Source: Planctomycetes bacterium UBA2386 (GTDB taxonomy: Bacteria; Planctomycetota; UBA1135; UBA2386). From it: a DNA stretch of 33,646 nucleotides. Location of the stretch: contig DDSQ01000057.1 in assembly GCA_002343845.1 (NCBI GenBank), forward strand, positions 1-33,646, written 5' to 3'. The first letter of the stretch is position 1. The number at the start of each line of letters is the position of its first letter. The notes beneath the pieces are model-generated. The model did not search any database, had not been told where the DNA came from, and worked only from the letters and a program-made list of their open reading frames with translations. The translations under genes were made by a program, and so were the position numbers. Shown here piece after piece: positions 16,267 through 24,475 of this stretch.

Positions 16267-17323
16267 AGCGCGCGATCAGCACGATCTCTTCGCCCGACTG
16301 CGGGCGGCGGCACAAACCGACGAACGCGCGCAGCTGCAGCAGCCGGGCCGCGACGCTGTCGACTGCCGAACCGCGATCGCCCCAGTTCCAGCGCCCGGTC
16401 CGGCGGATGCTTCGGCTGGCGACGAACTGCGGCCCGCCCGCCCGAACGGTGGTCCGCACCGTCGACTCGACGAAGCCCGCCGCTTGCACGGTGGCTCGCA
16501 GCGACGCGCACGTGTAGAGGCGCAGGTGGCGTGGGGGATCGAGCGCCAGCCAATGACGACCGAAGCGCGCATGGCCGAAGCTGGCGATGTTCGGGGTGAC
16601 CAGCACCAGCCGCCCACCGGGAACGAGCAGCTTCCGGCAGGCCATCAGCACCTCGATCGGGTCGTCGACGTGCTCGATCACGTGGCAGAGGCCGATCGCG
16701 TCGAAGCTCGCGGGGGGAGCTTCGAGTTGCTGCACCGTTCCGCACTGCACCGGCAGGCCACGGCGCTGCGCCGCTTGCACCGCGGCCGGATCGGCATCGA
16801 CCCCTTGCACCTGCCAGCCGAGGTCTCGCATCGCCGCGAGGTGATCGCCACTGCCGCAGCCGATCTCGAGGAAACGGCCGCCCGGCACGGGGTCGAGGTA
16901 GAAGGCCTCGAGATCGACGCGCGAAGCGAGATCGGGGTGCAGCGTCAGCAGCTTGCCGAGCCAGCGGCGCACCGTGCTGCACTCGCTGCGCCGATGCCGA
17001 TACCGCCCCGCGAGGTAGCCGGTGCGCAGCCAGCGGAACAGGCGATCGTCCCAACGCAGCGGTGGTGCCGCGGCGGGCCCGTTCGAGTGCGTGTAGTAGT
17101 TGGTGTACGCCTCGCCCAGGTCCTCGAGAACGGGCCGCGGATCCAGCCAGGCAGTGCCGCAGTTGGCTGCCGCGCAGCCGCGGATCGACCACCGGCCAGT
17201 CGCGTCGAACAGGGCATCGACCAGATCGGCGTGGAGCGGGGCGCCGGGGCCGCGGCAGACCGGACAGGTCGGCGCTGGCGTGGTCCGGATCGAGTGGCGT
17301 TCCACGGCAACCGCTCTGGGCAT
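16262..17323 (-). CDS. Class I SAM-dependent methyltransferase with N-terminal zinc-ribbon-like segment
   Basis: The product has 353 residues from the ATG at 17323. The frame stays open to 17731 but would overlap the divergent flippase gene. Residues 20-55 hold Cys20-x2-Cys23 and Cys50-x4-Cys55, a zinc-ribbon-like head frequently found on methyltransferases of sugar and surface-glycan clusters. The Rossmann core has motif I FLEIGCGSGDHL (151-162), an acidic end of strand 2 in VQGVDADP (172-179), and CHVIEHVDDP (213-222). After LVPGGRLVLVTPN the C-terminal half carries RHWLALDPPRHLRLYT, typical of methyltransferases acting near sugar nucleotides or lipids. The substrate is unknown. It is divergent from the flippase by 73 bases, with no obvious Shine-Dalgarno. 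Confidence 0.87.
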   Translation of the reverse strand: MPRAVAVERHSIRTTPAPTCPVCRGPGAPLHADLVDALFDATGRWSIRGCAAANCGTAWLDPRPVLEDLGEAYTNYYTHSNGPAAAPPLRWDDRLFRWLRTGYLAGRYRHRRSECSTVRRWLGKLLTLHPDLASRVDLEAFYLDPVPGGRFLEIGCGSGDHLAAMRDLGWQVQGVDADPAAVQAAQRRGLPVQCGTVQQLEAPPASFDAIGLCHVIEHVDDPIEVLMACRKLLVPGGRLVLVTPNIASFGHARFGRHWLALDPPRHLRLYTCASLRATVQAAGFVESTVRTTVRAGGPQFVASRSIRRTGRWNWGDRGSAVDSVAARLLQLRAFVGLCRRPQSGEEIVLIARS

Positions 17324-17396
17324 GGACGAATCAGAGCAGGGCCCGCGCGTGGAATCACTCCAGTAGGGGCCGGGTTTTCCCGATGACATCGCAGCC

Positions 17397-18881
17397 ATGC
17401 GTGGGACTGCGCTGCGAACGGACGGAGACCTGGCCGGCCGCACCTCGCGCGGTGCCGTGGTCACTCTGGCCGGCGAGCTCGGCGTCAAGTTGCTCGCGAT
17501 GGCGGTCACCGTGCTGGTCGCGATCCGGCTCGATGCCAACGCGTATGGCATCGTGCTGATGGCGATCGCGGCGCAGGGACTCGCCGATGTGCTCACCAAT
17601 CCGATGCTGGCGACGGTTCTCGTGCGCGAGCCTCGGTTGCTCAGCCGACGCGTGGACATCGCCTGGACGATCGCCGTGGCGCGCGGCGCGCTGCTGACGA
17701 CGGCGTTCTGGTACCTGGCTCCTTCGATCACGGCGTGGCTCGGGGCGGTCGAGGTGCTGACCGACTACCTGCGCCTGCTCGCCTTCGCCTTCGCGCTGAC
17801 CGGACTCGTCAATCTGCATGCGGTGCAGCTGCGCCGCGAGCTGCGCTTCCTGCCGGCGTTCCTGCTCGAGAGCGTGTCGCCGCTGACCACCAGCGCGTTC
17901 GCTCTCGCGGCCTTGTTGTTCTCACCCGAACCGATCTGGCTGATCGTGGCGCACCTCGCCGGGCCGCTGGTCGGCGCGCTGTCGTCGCTGCTGCTGATCG
18001 CCCCGCGCCCGCGGTTGGTGTTCGCCCCGGCCGAGAGCATCGCGCTGCTGAGCGGTGCTGCACCGCTGCTGCTGAACGGCGTGCTCGGCTACCTGTTGTT
18101 GGCCGGTGATGCGATCTTCGTCGGCTACCTCGCCGGCGCGACGGCACTCGGCATCTACGGCATCGGCCAGCGCTGGTCGCAGTTGCCGATGAAGATGGTC
18201 GCCCAGGGCCTGCAGAGCGTCTTGATGCCGGTCTACGCGGTGATGCGCGACGACCCGGCGCGAACTCGGAACCTGGTCACGTCGGCGCTGGGCACGATGA
18301 TGGCGGTCATCGGCCTGTTGGCGGGCCTGATGCTGGCGTTCGCCGGCGACTTCTTCCGGCTGCTCGGCGGCGGCGGGTGGAGCGGTGCGGGTGCTGTCGC
18401 CGGCGCGTTCGCGCCGTTCGTGCTGGCGTTCGCGGTCAACGCGTGCCTGGGCCCCGTGCTGGTCGTGCACGGCAAGCTGCCATGGCTCAACCGGATCATG
18501 GCCGTGCAGGCGGTGTGCTTCGTGCCGGCGCTGTACCTCGGCCACGCGGCGCTGGGCTTGCCGGGGGCCGCGCTGAGTGTCTCGGCGACTGCGGTCGGCA
18601 TCAGCGTCGCGATGATGGTCCTGTGCGGCCGGTTGCTCGACCTGCCGATGCGCACGTTCGGCCGCGTGCTCGTGCCGCCGCTCGCGACGGCTGCGGTGGC
18701 GGTGGCCTTCGGTTGGAGCGTCGTCGCCGGGCTGAACGACCCGCGCCTGCGCATCTGGCTCGGCAGTGCGACGGCCATCGCGGTGTTCGTGGTGAGCTGG
18801 GAAGTGCTCTGCCGTCAGGCGGTGACGCAGAGCCTGCGCCCCCGCTCGTTGCTGCAGCTCGGCCGGATGTTGGCGCGCTGA
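17397..18881 (+). CDS. Polysaccharide flippase of the MOP/Wzx family
   Basis: The product has 494 residues, nearly all in hydrophobic helices (12 to 14 predicted), the usual size and form of lipid-linked oligosaccharide flippases. Family-like features are the N-terminal GAVVTLAGELGVKLLAMAVT helix, YGIVLMAIAAQGLADVL, an R-rich loop QLRRELRF, and LGIYGIGQRWSQLP after the seventh helix region. The latter corresponds to the conserved YxxaxrisslP-type block. It is expected to move undecaprenyl-linked glycan units across the inner membrane. The neighbouring GT2, methyltransferase and GT39 remnant fit one glycan pathway, although strands alternate, so it is not one operon. The start ATG at 17397 has no strong ribosome binding site. 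Confidence 0.88.
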   Translation: MRGTALRTDGDLAGRTSRGAVVTLAGELGVKLLAMAVTVLVAIRLDANAYGIVLMAIAAQGLADVLTNPMLATVLVREPRLLSRRVDIAWTIAVARGALLTTAFWYLAPSITAWLGAVEVLTDYLRLLAFAFALTGLVNLHAVQLRRELRFLPAFLLESVSPLTTSAFALAALLFSPEPIWLIVAHLAGPLVGALSSLLLIAPRPRLVFAPAESIALLSGAAPLLLNGVLGYLLLAGDAIFVGYLAGATALGIYGIGQRWSQLPMKMVAQGLQSVLMPVYAVMRDDPARTRNLVTSALGTMMAVIGLLAGLMLAFAGDFFRLLGGGGWSGAGAVAGAFAPFVLAFAVNACLGPVLVVHGKLPWLNRIMAVQAVCFVPALYLGHAALGLPGAALSVSATAVGISVAMMVLCGRLLDLPMRTFGRVLVPPLATAAVAVAFGWSVVAGLNDPRLRIWLGSATAIAVFVVSWEVLCRQAVTQSLRPRSLLQLGRMLAR

Positions 18882-18933
18882 GCCGACCGCCCTCACGCTG
18901 CCGGCCTTGGGCCCGAACGCGCCGAAGTGACCT

Positions 18934-19140
18934 TCAGCGAGGCGTGGCCGCGGGCGCCTCGATGCGCTGATACACCGAGAGGCCCGGGCCGGGCAATCGC
19001 ACGGGCAGGCGACGGTACTGCTCCGCGAACGCCGCGCGCGCCGCCGCGGGCGCTTCGAAGGCGGTCCAGATCGGCTTGTGGAAGACGATGTAGTCCGGCC
19101 GGTGACGATCGAACCACCAGCCGGTGTCGCCGGAGGCGAT
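18934..19140 (-). pseudogene. C-terminal remnant of a GT39/ArnT-type membrane glycosyltransferase
   Basis: The frame reads GWWFDRHRPDYIVFHKPIW, then AFAEQYRRLPVRLPGPGLSV, then YQRI and a stop at 18934-18936. This is the usual ending of dolichyl/undecaprenyl-type mannosyl or arabinosyl transferases (pattern RPDYVVVH...PGLSVYRR). The preceding ten or more membrane helices are missing. The opposite strand just to the right carries a transposase fragment, suggesting that an insertion and deletion removed the body of the gene. The frame is open to an ATG at 19185, but nothing beyond about 19140 is recognisable. Confidence 0.6.
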
Positions 19141-19190
19141 CGGCCCGGCACGCATCCGCCGCTTATCGGCCGTGCCACCGCGCACAGTGG

Positions 19191-19283
19191 AGCAGGGGCC
19201 CGCGGCAGCGGGCGGGGGCGGTCTCGTTCGTGCCGCGGTTCGATGCGGGCTTGCGGGTCAACCTGCACTTCCACTGCCTCGCC
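19191..19283 (+). mobile_element. IS91-type (HUH/Y2) transposase fragment
   Basis: In one frame the sequence encodes QRAGAVSFVPRFDAGLR followed by VNLHFHCL. This matches the block around the HUH motif of IS91-family transposases (usual pattern GAVTFVQRF...LNLNVHFHTLALDGV). Homology ends right after HFHCL, and no catalytic tyrosines are present. It is a short relic that lies in frame with, but upstream of, the SGNH gene start. Confidence 0.55.
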
Positions 19284-19364
19284 CGAGCGCGGGCAGCGGT
19301 CGGCTGGATAGCCTCGTGGACAGTGAGCATTCCCCACGACCAGGATGTTCGCGAAGGAGATGTC

Positions 19365-20090
19365 GTGCAGCACAACCGTCGGCAGTTCATCACCCTCGGC
19401 GCCGCCACTGCGGCCGGTGCCGCCATGTCCGGTTGTTTCGCCGAGAGTGATCCTGGCCAGCGTCGGCACATCGTGCTGCTCGGCGACTCCATCTTCGACA
19501 ACGGCCGCTACGTGCCCGGGGAACCGCCGGTGATCGAGCAGTTGCAGAAGGTGCTCGGCCGCGACCATGCCGCGACGTTGTGCGCGCTCGACGGCGATGT
19601 CGTCGCGGATGTGACGGGACAGCTCGCGAAGGTGCCGAAGGACGCGACGCACCTCGTGGTGAGCGCTGGTGGCAACGATGCCCTCGGGCATCAAGGCCTG
19701 CTCGAACGCGGCGCCGCCACCTCGGCGGAACTGCTCGGCGAACTCGCCGGCGTGCGCGCGGCGTTCCTCGACCGCTACACGAAGATGCTGGCGGCGGTGC
19801 GCGCACGCGGTCTGCCGACCGCGGTGTGCACGATCTACGACAGCAACTTCGCGTCGCCGAAGAAGGCGCTCGCCGACGTCGCGCTGACGGTGTTCAACGA
19901 TGCCATCCTGCGCGCTGCGGGCGACGCCGGCGTGCCGGTCGTCGACCTGCGCCGCGTGTTCCGAGCGCCGGCAGACTACGCCAACCCGATCGAGCCGTCG
20001 GCGATCGGCGGCGCCAAGATGGTCGACGTCATCGCGCGCATGATCGCCGGACACGACTTCACCGTTGGTCGCTGCGCGCTCTGGGCGTGA
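19365..20090 (+). CDS. SGNH/GDSL-fold lipoprotein with Tat-like signal
   Basis: The product has 241 residues. The GTG at 19365 has a strong AAGGAG five to six bases upstream, so the much longer open frame is not used. The N-terminus NRRQFITLGAATAAG carries a twin-Arg-like motif and MSGC (Cys24) fits a lipobox, pointing to a folded, exported lipoprotein. Block I is LLGDSIFDN with nucleophile Ser42, and block III is SAGGNDALG (Asn104). The final block reads NPIEPSAIGGAK where a D-x-x-H would be expected, so the usual catalytic His is not visible. It could be a subfamily with a different base, or a binding protein. Family members cleave acyl esters on lipids or glycans. A 6-bp GC hairpin (19198-19213) lies upstream. 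Confidence 0.82.
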   Translation: MQHNRRQFITLGAATAAGAAMSGCFAESDPGQRRHIVLLGDSIFDNGRYVPGEPPVIEQLQKVLGRDHAATLCALDGDVVADVTGQLAKVPKDATHLVVSAGGNDALGHQGLLERGAATSAELLGELAGVRAAFLDRYTKMLAAVRARGLPTAVCTIYDSNFASPKKALADVALTVFNDAILRAAGDAGVPVVDLRRVFRAPADYANPIEPSAIGGAKMVDVIARMIAGHDFTVGRCALWA

Positions 20091-20461
20091 GCCGCGACGG
20101 ACCAGCGCCACGACTTCGCGGCGGCGCGGACGGCGTGGCGGGACCGGGACTTCGAGGCGCTGCGCGGCCGCCGCTGCGGATCCTCCTCGGCCTTGGCTGC
20201 GCACGTTCGCTCGGATCGTCGAGCGCCGGTCATCGCGGCGGACCCTGAGCTGGCGGCGCAGGCGCGAAAAGCTGCGGCGATGACGGCGAAGCTGTGACGC
20301 CGCTGCTCGGCTTCGTCGTTCCGCTTGCTTGCTGCTCGCCGTTGTCTGGCTCGCCATAGGCGGCCACTACCCGATCTTCGCCGAGCCCGATCCCGCCTGC
20401 GCGCCGACACGCGGCGACCGGAGGCTTGGGCGGAACCCGTAGCGGTGGGGCAAGGGCAGGG
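20091..20461. other. Intergenic stretch with coding-like but unidentifiable remnants
   Basis: No complete gene is visible. One + frame reads RHDFAAARTAWRDRDFEALR, then about 45 more residues ending at TGA 20297. Another carries LLLAVVWLAIGGHYPIF in a signal-like setting and ends at TAG near 20443. Neither has a convincing start or a family match. They could be decayed genes. The dispersed element copy B begins immediately after. Confidence 0.35.
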
Positions 20462-20541
20462 GCGTTGACGCGGTTGCCGGATGCGCGGACCGTGTCAGCT
20501 TCGTTCGCGGTGTTCCGGGACGCCGTTGGTTCTTCCTACGC
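20462..20541 (+). repeat. Dispersed intergenic element, copy B
   Basis: It shows GCGTTG, a TTGCCGGA block, TGCGCGGACCGTG, and the strongly conserved TTCCGGGACGCCGTTGGTTC followed by TTCCTACGCGCG. It matches copy A closely at the right end and copy C at the left. The ATG of the next gene is 33 bases downstream, so a promoter function is plausible. Confidence 0.7.
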
Positions 20542-20573
20542 GCGAGACGTTGGCAGTAGAGGTCGCAGAGTCG

Positions 20574-21245
20574 ATGGATCGAATGCGGTCAACGAGGATG
20601 CAAGCCTGCGTGTACACAGTGTTGGCGATGGGCTCTGTGGCCTGGGCGCTGGCGATCGACTGGCTTGCCGGCAATGCGAGCGTGTTCGCGCGCGCCGCGG
20701 CGACAGCGCTTGCCCCATCCCTGGTGTTGGTGGCCACGCCTTGGATTGCCAGGTGGCTTGCGTTCGCCAGCGGTCCCCGCCTTCGATCGGCGCGGGCACT
20801 CGCCAGAACGCGTTCGCGCTCCGACAAGCGAGGATCCTCGTACGTTCGGGCCGTGTCTTGGTCGGCGCTGCTCGCATCAGTGACCGTGGTGGTTGTCGAG
20901 TGGGGGCCGCGCAAGACGTTCCTTGGCCGGGTGTTCGCAGTCGAGACTGGCATGTCGGTCGACGAGGTCGAAGCGATCATGGCCGGCTACATGCGAGGCG
21001 CGGGACCGGCTTGGCAACTGCCGGCGACGGACCCGCTGGTTGGCGACGCAGCGACGGAGACCGAGTTGGCGCAGGCCTCATCCGAGGCGTACCGGGAGCC
21101 CGACCATGGTGGCAGTCGAGAGCGCCAGCGGTTCACCGGAGTCATGCTCTACCGATGGAGCAACGATGCGCGCTTCAATGCGGATTGGGGCGATATCCGG
21201 TTCGTCGACGGCAGAGTTGTCTCAGTCAAGTTCTGGCCCGACTGA
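20574..21245 (+). CDS. Unknown membrane protein with SmpA/BamE-like C-terminal domain
   Basis: The product has 223 residues from the ATG at 20574. The frame is open to 20481, but that would run through the repeat element. Three hydrophobic helices are visible at about 11-31, 38-64 and 92-110, with a basic Arg/Ser loop between the second and third (LRSARALARTRSRSDKR). The soluble end starts with ETGMSVDEVEAIMAGY and finishes LYRWSNDARFNADWGDIRF plus a VDGRVVSVKFWPD tail. This resembles the SmpA/OmlA (BamE) pattern, a GMS-x-x-x-V helix and later a W/Y strand ending in F-x-DGRV. I do not recognise the full-length family. The function is unknown and the BamE resemblance is structural inference only. 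Confidence 0.6.
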   Translation: MDRMRSTRMQACVYTVLAMGSVAWALAIDWLAGNASVFARAAATALAPSLVLVATPWIARWLAFASGPRLRSARALARTRSRSDKRGSSYVRAVSWSALLASVTVVVVEWGPRKTFLGRVFAVETGMSVDEVEAIMAGYMRGAGPAWQLPATDPLVGDAATETELAQASSEAYREPDHGGSRERQRFTGVMLYRWSNDARFNADWGDIRFVDGRVVSVKFWPD

Positions 21246-21323
21246 CGGCCGCAGGGTGTCCACGCAGTCGTCCGTGTCGGCGCATCGGCGCGGCCGGAGC
21301 GAGATCCGCTCGAGGGAGCCCGG

Positions 21324-22484
21324 TCACAGATAGCGGGTCCACGCGTGGCGATGCCGCCGCTTGTACCAACCGTACGCACCGCACAGCGGCCAACACGCGA
21401 CGACCACGATCATCGTGCCGAGCAAGCTCATCGCGGCCGAACCCTGGCCGCGCCCCGGCAGCAGGCCGATGCCCATCAGCGCGCCGATCATCGGCAGGTG
21501 CAGCAGGTAGAAGAACATCGGCACCCGGCCGAGCACCGCCAGCGGATTCTGGTCGGGCACCCGCTCGAGCACTCCGCGGAACGTCATCAGCGCGCCGAGC
21601 ACGATCACTGCGAGTCCCAGCTCGACGGCGAAGAACGTGATGCTCGGGGGGTACTTGCTGCAGTGCAGCCACTCGAGCACGTCGAGCGAGCGGCGGTGGT
21701 AGCCCATGTTGCCGAAGCCGTCGACGCCGCGCAGCAGCAGGAACAGCGCGAGACTTGCGAACCCCGCGCCGAACAGCAGTCGTGGCGTGAGCCGTCCCGC
21801 GAGCGCCAGGCGCCCGAGCACCACTCCCGCCAGCATCGCGGGCAGCCACGGCAGCAGCGGATAGAGCGTGATCACGTCGGGCATGCGCTCGCGATCGCCA
21901 TCCCACCACCAGCCACCGCCCGTGACCATCATGCCGACGGCCAGCGGTTGCTCCCACGCCGTGTCGAGCGTCGCCGCTCGCCAGAGTTCGCCGAGCACGA
22001 GCAGTCCAATGCTGGTGCCGAGCAACCAGCCCGCGGGCAGTCGCCGCAGCAGCGGCATGAGCACGAGGCCGCCGCCGATCGCCCACAGCACCTGTGGAAA
22101 CACCGGTAGCCCGAAGGCCGGGGCCCCCTCGCCAATCCGCCAGTACATCGACACGAGCGTGAACTCGAGTCCGAGGATGACCAGCCCGCGCGCGAGCAGA
22201 TGCCGATCGATCTGCCATGCGCTCGCGCCGCGATCCCGCGCGTTCGCCGCCGACAGCGCCACGCTCATGCCCGCGAGCAGGACGAACGTCGGTGCGCACA
22301 GATGCGTCAACCAGCGGAGCGTGAAGTCGGGCGCCGACAGCGGCCCGCCTGCTGGGAACATCGCGCCATCGCCCTGGGCGTGGTTCGGGTTGGTGGCGTG
22401 ATCGACGTGGTCCAGCGCCATCAGGACCATCACGAGGCCGCGCATCCAGTCGATCGCGAGCAGTCGTTCGGGGGTTCTCGTCAT
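21324..22484 (-). CDS. DUF1624 membrane protein, acyltransferase-like (heparan-acetyltransferase-related)
   Basis: The product has 386 residues, with about ten hydrophobic helices. The N-terminus ERLLAIDWMRGLVMVLMALD followed by HVDHATNP is the hallmark of the DUF1624/YeiB-like group, in which an Arg and an Asp-His pair sit in the first helix. THLCAPTFVLLAGMSVALS and PMFFYLLHLPMIGAL are two further characteristic membrane blocks. Related eukaryotic enzymes transfer acetyl groups from acetyl-CoA across the membrane onto glucosamine. The bacterial substrate is unknown, and a surface glycan is a reasonable guess given the window. The ATG at 22484 has no strong ribosome binding site. It lies 119 bases downstream of the AAA+ gene on the same strand. 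Confidence 0.82.
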   Translation of the reverse strand: MTRTPERLLAIDWMRGLVMVLMALDHVDHATNPNHAQGDGAMFPAGGPLSAPDFTLRWLTHLCAPTFVLLAGMSVALSAANARDRGASAWQIDRHLLARGLVILGLEFTLVSMYWRIGEGAPAFGLPVFPQVLWAIGGGLVLMPLLRRLPAGWLLGTSIGLLVLGELWRAATLDTAWEQPLAVGMMVTGGGWWWDGDRERMPDVITLYPLLPWLPAMLAGVVLGRLALAGRLTPRLLFGAGFASLALFLLLRGVDGFGNMGYHRRSLDVLEWLHCSKYPPSITFFAVELGLAVIVLGALMTFRGVLERVPDQNPLAVLGRVPMFFYLLHLPMIGALMGIGLLPGRGQGSAAMSLLGTMIVVVACWPLCGAYGWYKRRHRHAWTRYL

Positions 22485-22603
22485 GCCCGAGATCGAGAAT
22501 CAGACGCGGCACTGCGCTCGGTCTCTACCTCGAACGAGGAAACCTCGCCGTCCGCGGCGCCCGCCCGAACCCGAGCTGCGCGAGGATTGGACGCGCAGTG
22601 GCG

Positions 22604-23902
22604 TCAGTCGTCTTCGTCGTCGTCCGGCTCGGCCGGCCGCATCGCCGCAGGCGGCTGCACGTTCTCGCTCATCTGTTCGCGGAGTTGCCCGATCTGGCGC
22701 AACACGGTGTCGGCGAGCGGCTCCCGCGTCGTGTCGTCGATCCATCGCATCGTCGAGGACACCATCAACTCCTTCAGGTAGGCGAACGAGAAGCCATCGG
22801 TCAATTCGGCGATGCGCGCGTGTGCCTCCACCGCCAGCTGCAGCGACGGGTCGGCCCGTTCGTTCCATTGCGCGAGGAAGCGCTGTCGTTCCGGGAGCGC
22901 TGGCAGCGCGAAGTGCCACTTGCGGTCGAAGCGGCTCGGCCGGTCGCGCAGTGCTGGGTCGAGCCGCTCGGCATGGTTGGTCGTCGCGACGACGATGATG
23001 CCGGAGTTCATCGCCAGGCCATCGAGCTCGTTGAGGAAGACGGAGCGGTTCTTGTCGGTCACCAAGGCGTCCAGGTCTTCGAAGATCAACAGGCACGGCG
23101 TATGGCGACGGGCGCGTTCGAACACCGCGTCGATCGTGTAGTGGTCGGGCCAGCCGCGCACGGCGAGGCTCCGCACGTAGAGCGGATCGATCGGCCGCCG
23201 TTCCTCGCCTGCGCCCGGCACCCGCAGGGCGTTGGCCAGCAGCTTGATGCACATCGTCTTGCCGTTGCCGGGTGGCCCGCTCAGCAGCACGCCGCGCTTC
23301 CATGGCACGCCGAGGCGCTCGTACTCGGCGCGGCGGTCGAGGAAGCGCTGCAAGTCGCCGAGGATCTCGTCACGCTGCCTGGCGGGCAGTACCAGGTCTT
23401 CGGGCCGCGTGCGATCGATGTCGGCGCGCAACGCGCGGACCTTGTGCCAGCTGCCGCGATCGAACACCAGCACGCTGCCAGCGAGGTCGTCGTTCCAGCG
23501 GCACACCGCCGCGAACAACGCCTCGGCTTGGTCATGCCGCGGCGCCACGATGTATCGCACGGTCTTCGTGCAATCGCCGGCTCCCCACGTCACCGCGACG
23601 CAGTACATCGGGGCACCCGAAGCACCCGGCCACTCGATGGACCAGGCCCCGATCCACGTGTGCGGGTAGGCGTGATGCCGCCAATGCCAGGTGACCTGGC
23701 AGGCCGTACCGACGACCGGCACGACCTTGCAGTGCTTCGCCTCGGCGAAGCGGCCGAGGTCGAAGCCGTGCTCATCGGTCTCGAGCACGTAGCAGCCCGG
23801 GAACACGGCGCCCAGCTTGCGGGTCAGTGCGTAGCCGACAGCGTGGGGCTGTTCGCGGAACGCTTCGGTGATCGCGTTCGTGATCGTCGTGCCGTCGAGC
23901 AT
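22604..23902 (-). CDS. AAA+ ATPase (BCS1/FtsH-like module)
   Basis: The product has 432 residues from the ATG at 23902. The frame runs upstream to 23989 with low-quality sequence. The N-terminal 170 residues form a beta-rich domain with several His and Cys residues (TWHWRHHAYPHTW) that I do not recognise. The AAA core is complete: Walker A GPPGNGKT (209-216), Walker B LLIFEDLDAL (271-280), sensor 1 VVATTNH (Asn309) and arginine fingers in RPSRFDRKWHF (321, 324). The lid helices end at about 390, and a Pro-rich, very acidic tail (DDDEDD) closes the protein. No transmembrane segment or protease domain is present, so a remodelling or chaperone role is likely. The substrate domain is probably the unusual N-terminus. 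Confidence 0.85.
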   Translation of the reverse strand: MLDGTTITNAITEAFREQPHAVGYALTRKLGAVFPGCYVLETDEHGFDLGRFAEAKHCKVVPVVGTACQVTWHWRHHAYPHTWIGAWSIEWPGASGAPMYCVAVTWGAGDCTKTVRYIVAPRHDQAEALFAAVCRWNDDLAGSVLVFDRGSWHKVRALRADIDRTRPEDLVLPARQRDEILGDLQRFLDRRAEYERLGVPWKRGVLLSGPPGNGKTMCIKLLANALRVPGAGEERRPIDPLYVRSLAVRGWPDHYTIDAVFERARRHTPCLLIFEDLDALVTDKNRSVFLNELDGLAMNSGIIVVATTNHAERLDPALRDRPSRFDRKWHFALPALPERQRFLAQWNERADPSLQLAVEAHARIAELTDGFSFAYLKELMVSSTMRWIDDTTREPLADTVLRQIGQLREQMSENVQPPAAMRPAEPDDDEDD

Positions 23903-24127
23903 GGTGTGGATCGTGGTGGGGAGCCTGGACTGTTCCACACGACGGTGCACAAGACAACGGCAGCGGCCGCCGCGCACGCGGTCGCCCACGGAGGCTGCAT
24001 TGGCGGAACACGCAGGCGTCGACCACCGCAGCGTCGTGCACCAGCGTCGCCCTGCTGTCGCGCCGGCCCTCTTCCGCGAACATCCGATCTGGCCATCCGC
24101 GCTCCCAACCTGGCGCGACGGGTGGGG

Positions 24128-24475
24128 TCAGCCGTTGTGACGTGCCGTCGGAACCTGGTCGACGGCGGTGAAGACCGGTTTGCCGCGCTGACGGAACGCC
24201 GCGGCTTCGTCGTCGGCGCCGTTCGAGGCGCCGCCGATGCGCACGCACGCGTCGCAGCGTTCCACCAGCGCGAGGGACATCGGCATCATCAACTCGTGGA
24301 ACGCCGCTTCACCAGCGGCCTCGATCATCGGCAGCGCCATGTTCACGCCGATCACCGGAACGTGGCCGCGCCGGAAGAGCTCGACCGCGGCGACGTTCAT
24401 CGCGCGCAGGTTCGCGCGGCGTTGTTCGGGTGACGCCGCTCCTGCGGTGTAGGGGCCGGAGACCATGATCCACAT
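24128..24475 (-). CDS. DUF4406 protein, nucleoside 2-deoxyribosyltransferase-like fold
   Basis: The product has 115 residues. The ATG at 24475 has GAGG six bases upstream. SGPYTAG (6-12) and VPVIGVNMALPMIE (39-52) resemble the sugar/phosphate loops of the nucleoside deoxyribosyltransferase fold. VERCDACVRIGGASNGADDE (71-90) contains the SxG-x-x-x-E arrangement that places a catalytic-like Glu90. The protein ends soon after GKPVFTAVDQVP. Members are small, cytosolic and often phage- or plasmid-associated, with few tested functions. It lies 225 bases upstream of the AAA+ gene on the same strand, and co-transcription is possible but not shown. Confidence 0.78.
   Translation of the reverse strand: MWIMVSGPYTAGAASPEQRRANLRAMNVAAVELFRRGHVPVIGVNMALPMIEAAGEAAFHELMMPMSLALVERCDACVRIGGASNGADDEAAAFRQRGKPVFTAVDQVPTARHNG

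Noticed and set aside
17922..20357. An 811-codon - strand frame
   Set aside because: It spans the flippase, the remnants and the SGNH gene in antisense, with His/Arg-rich low-quality sequence.
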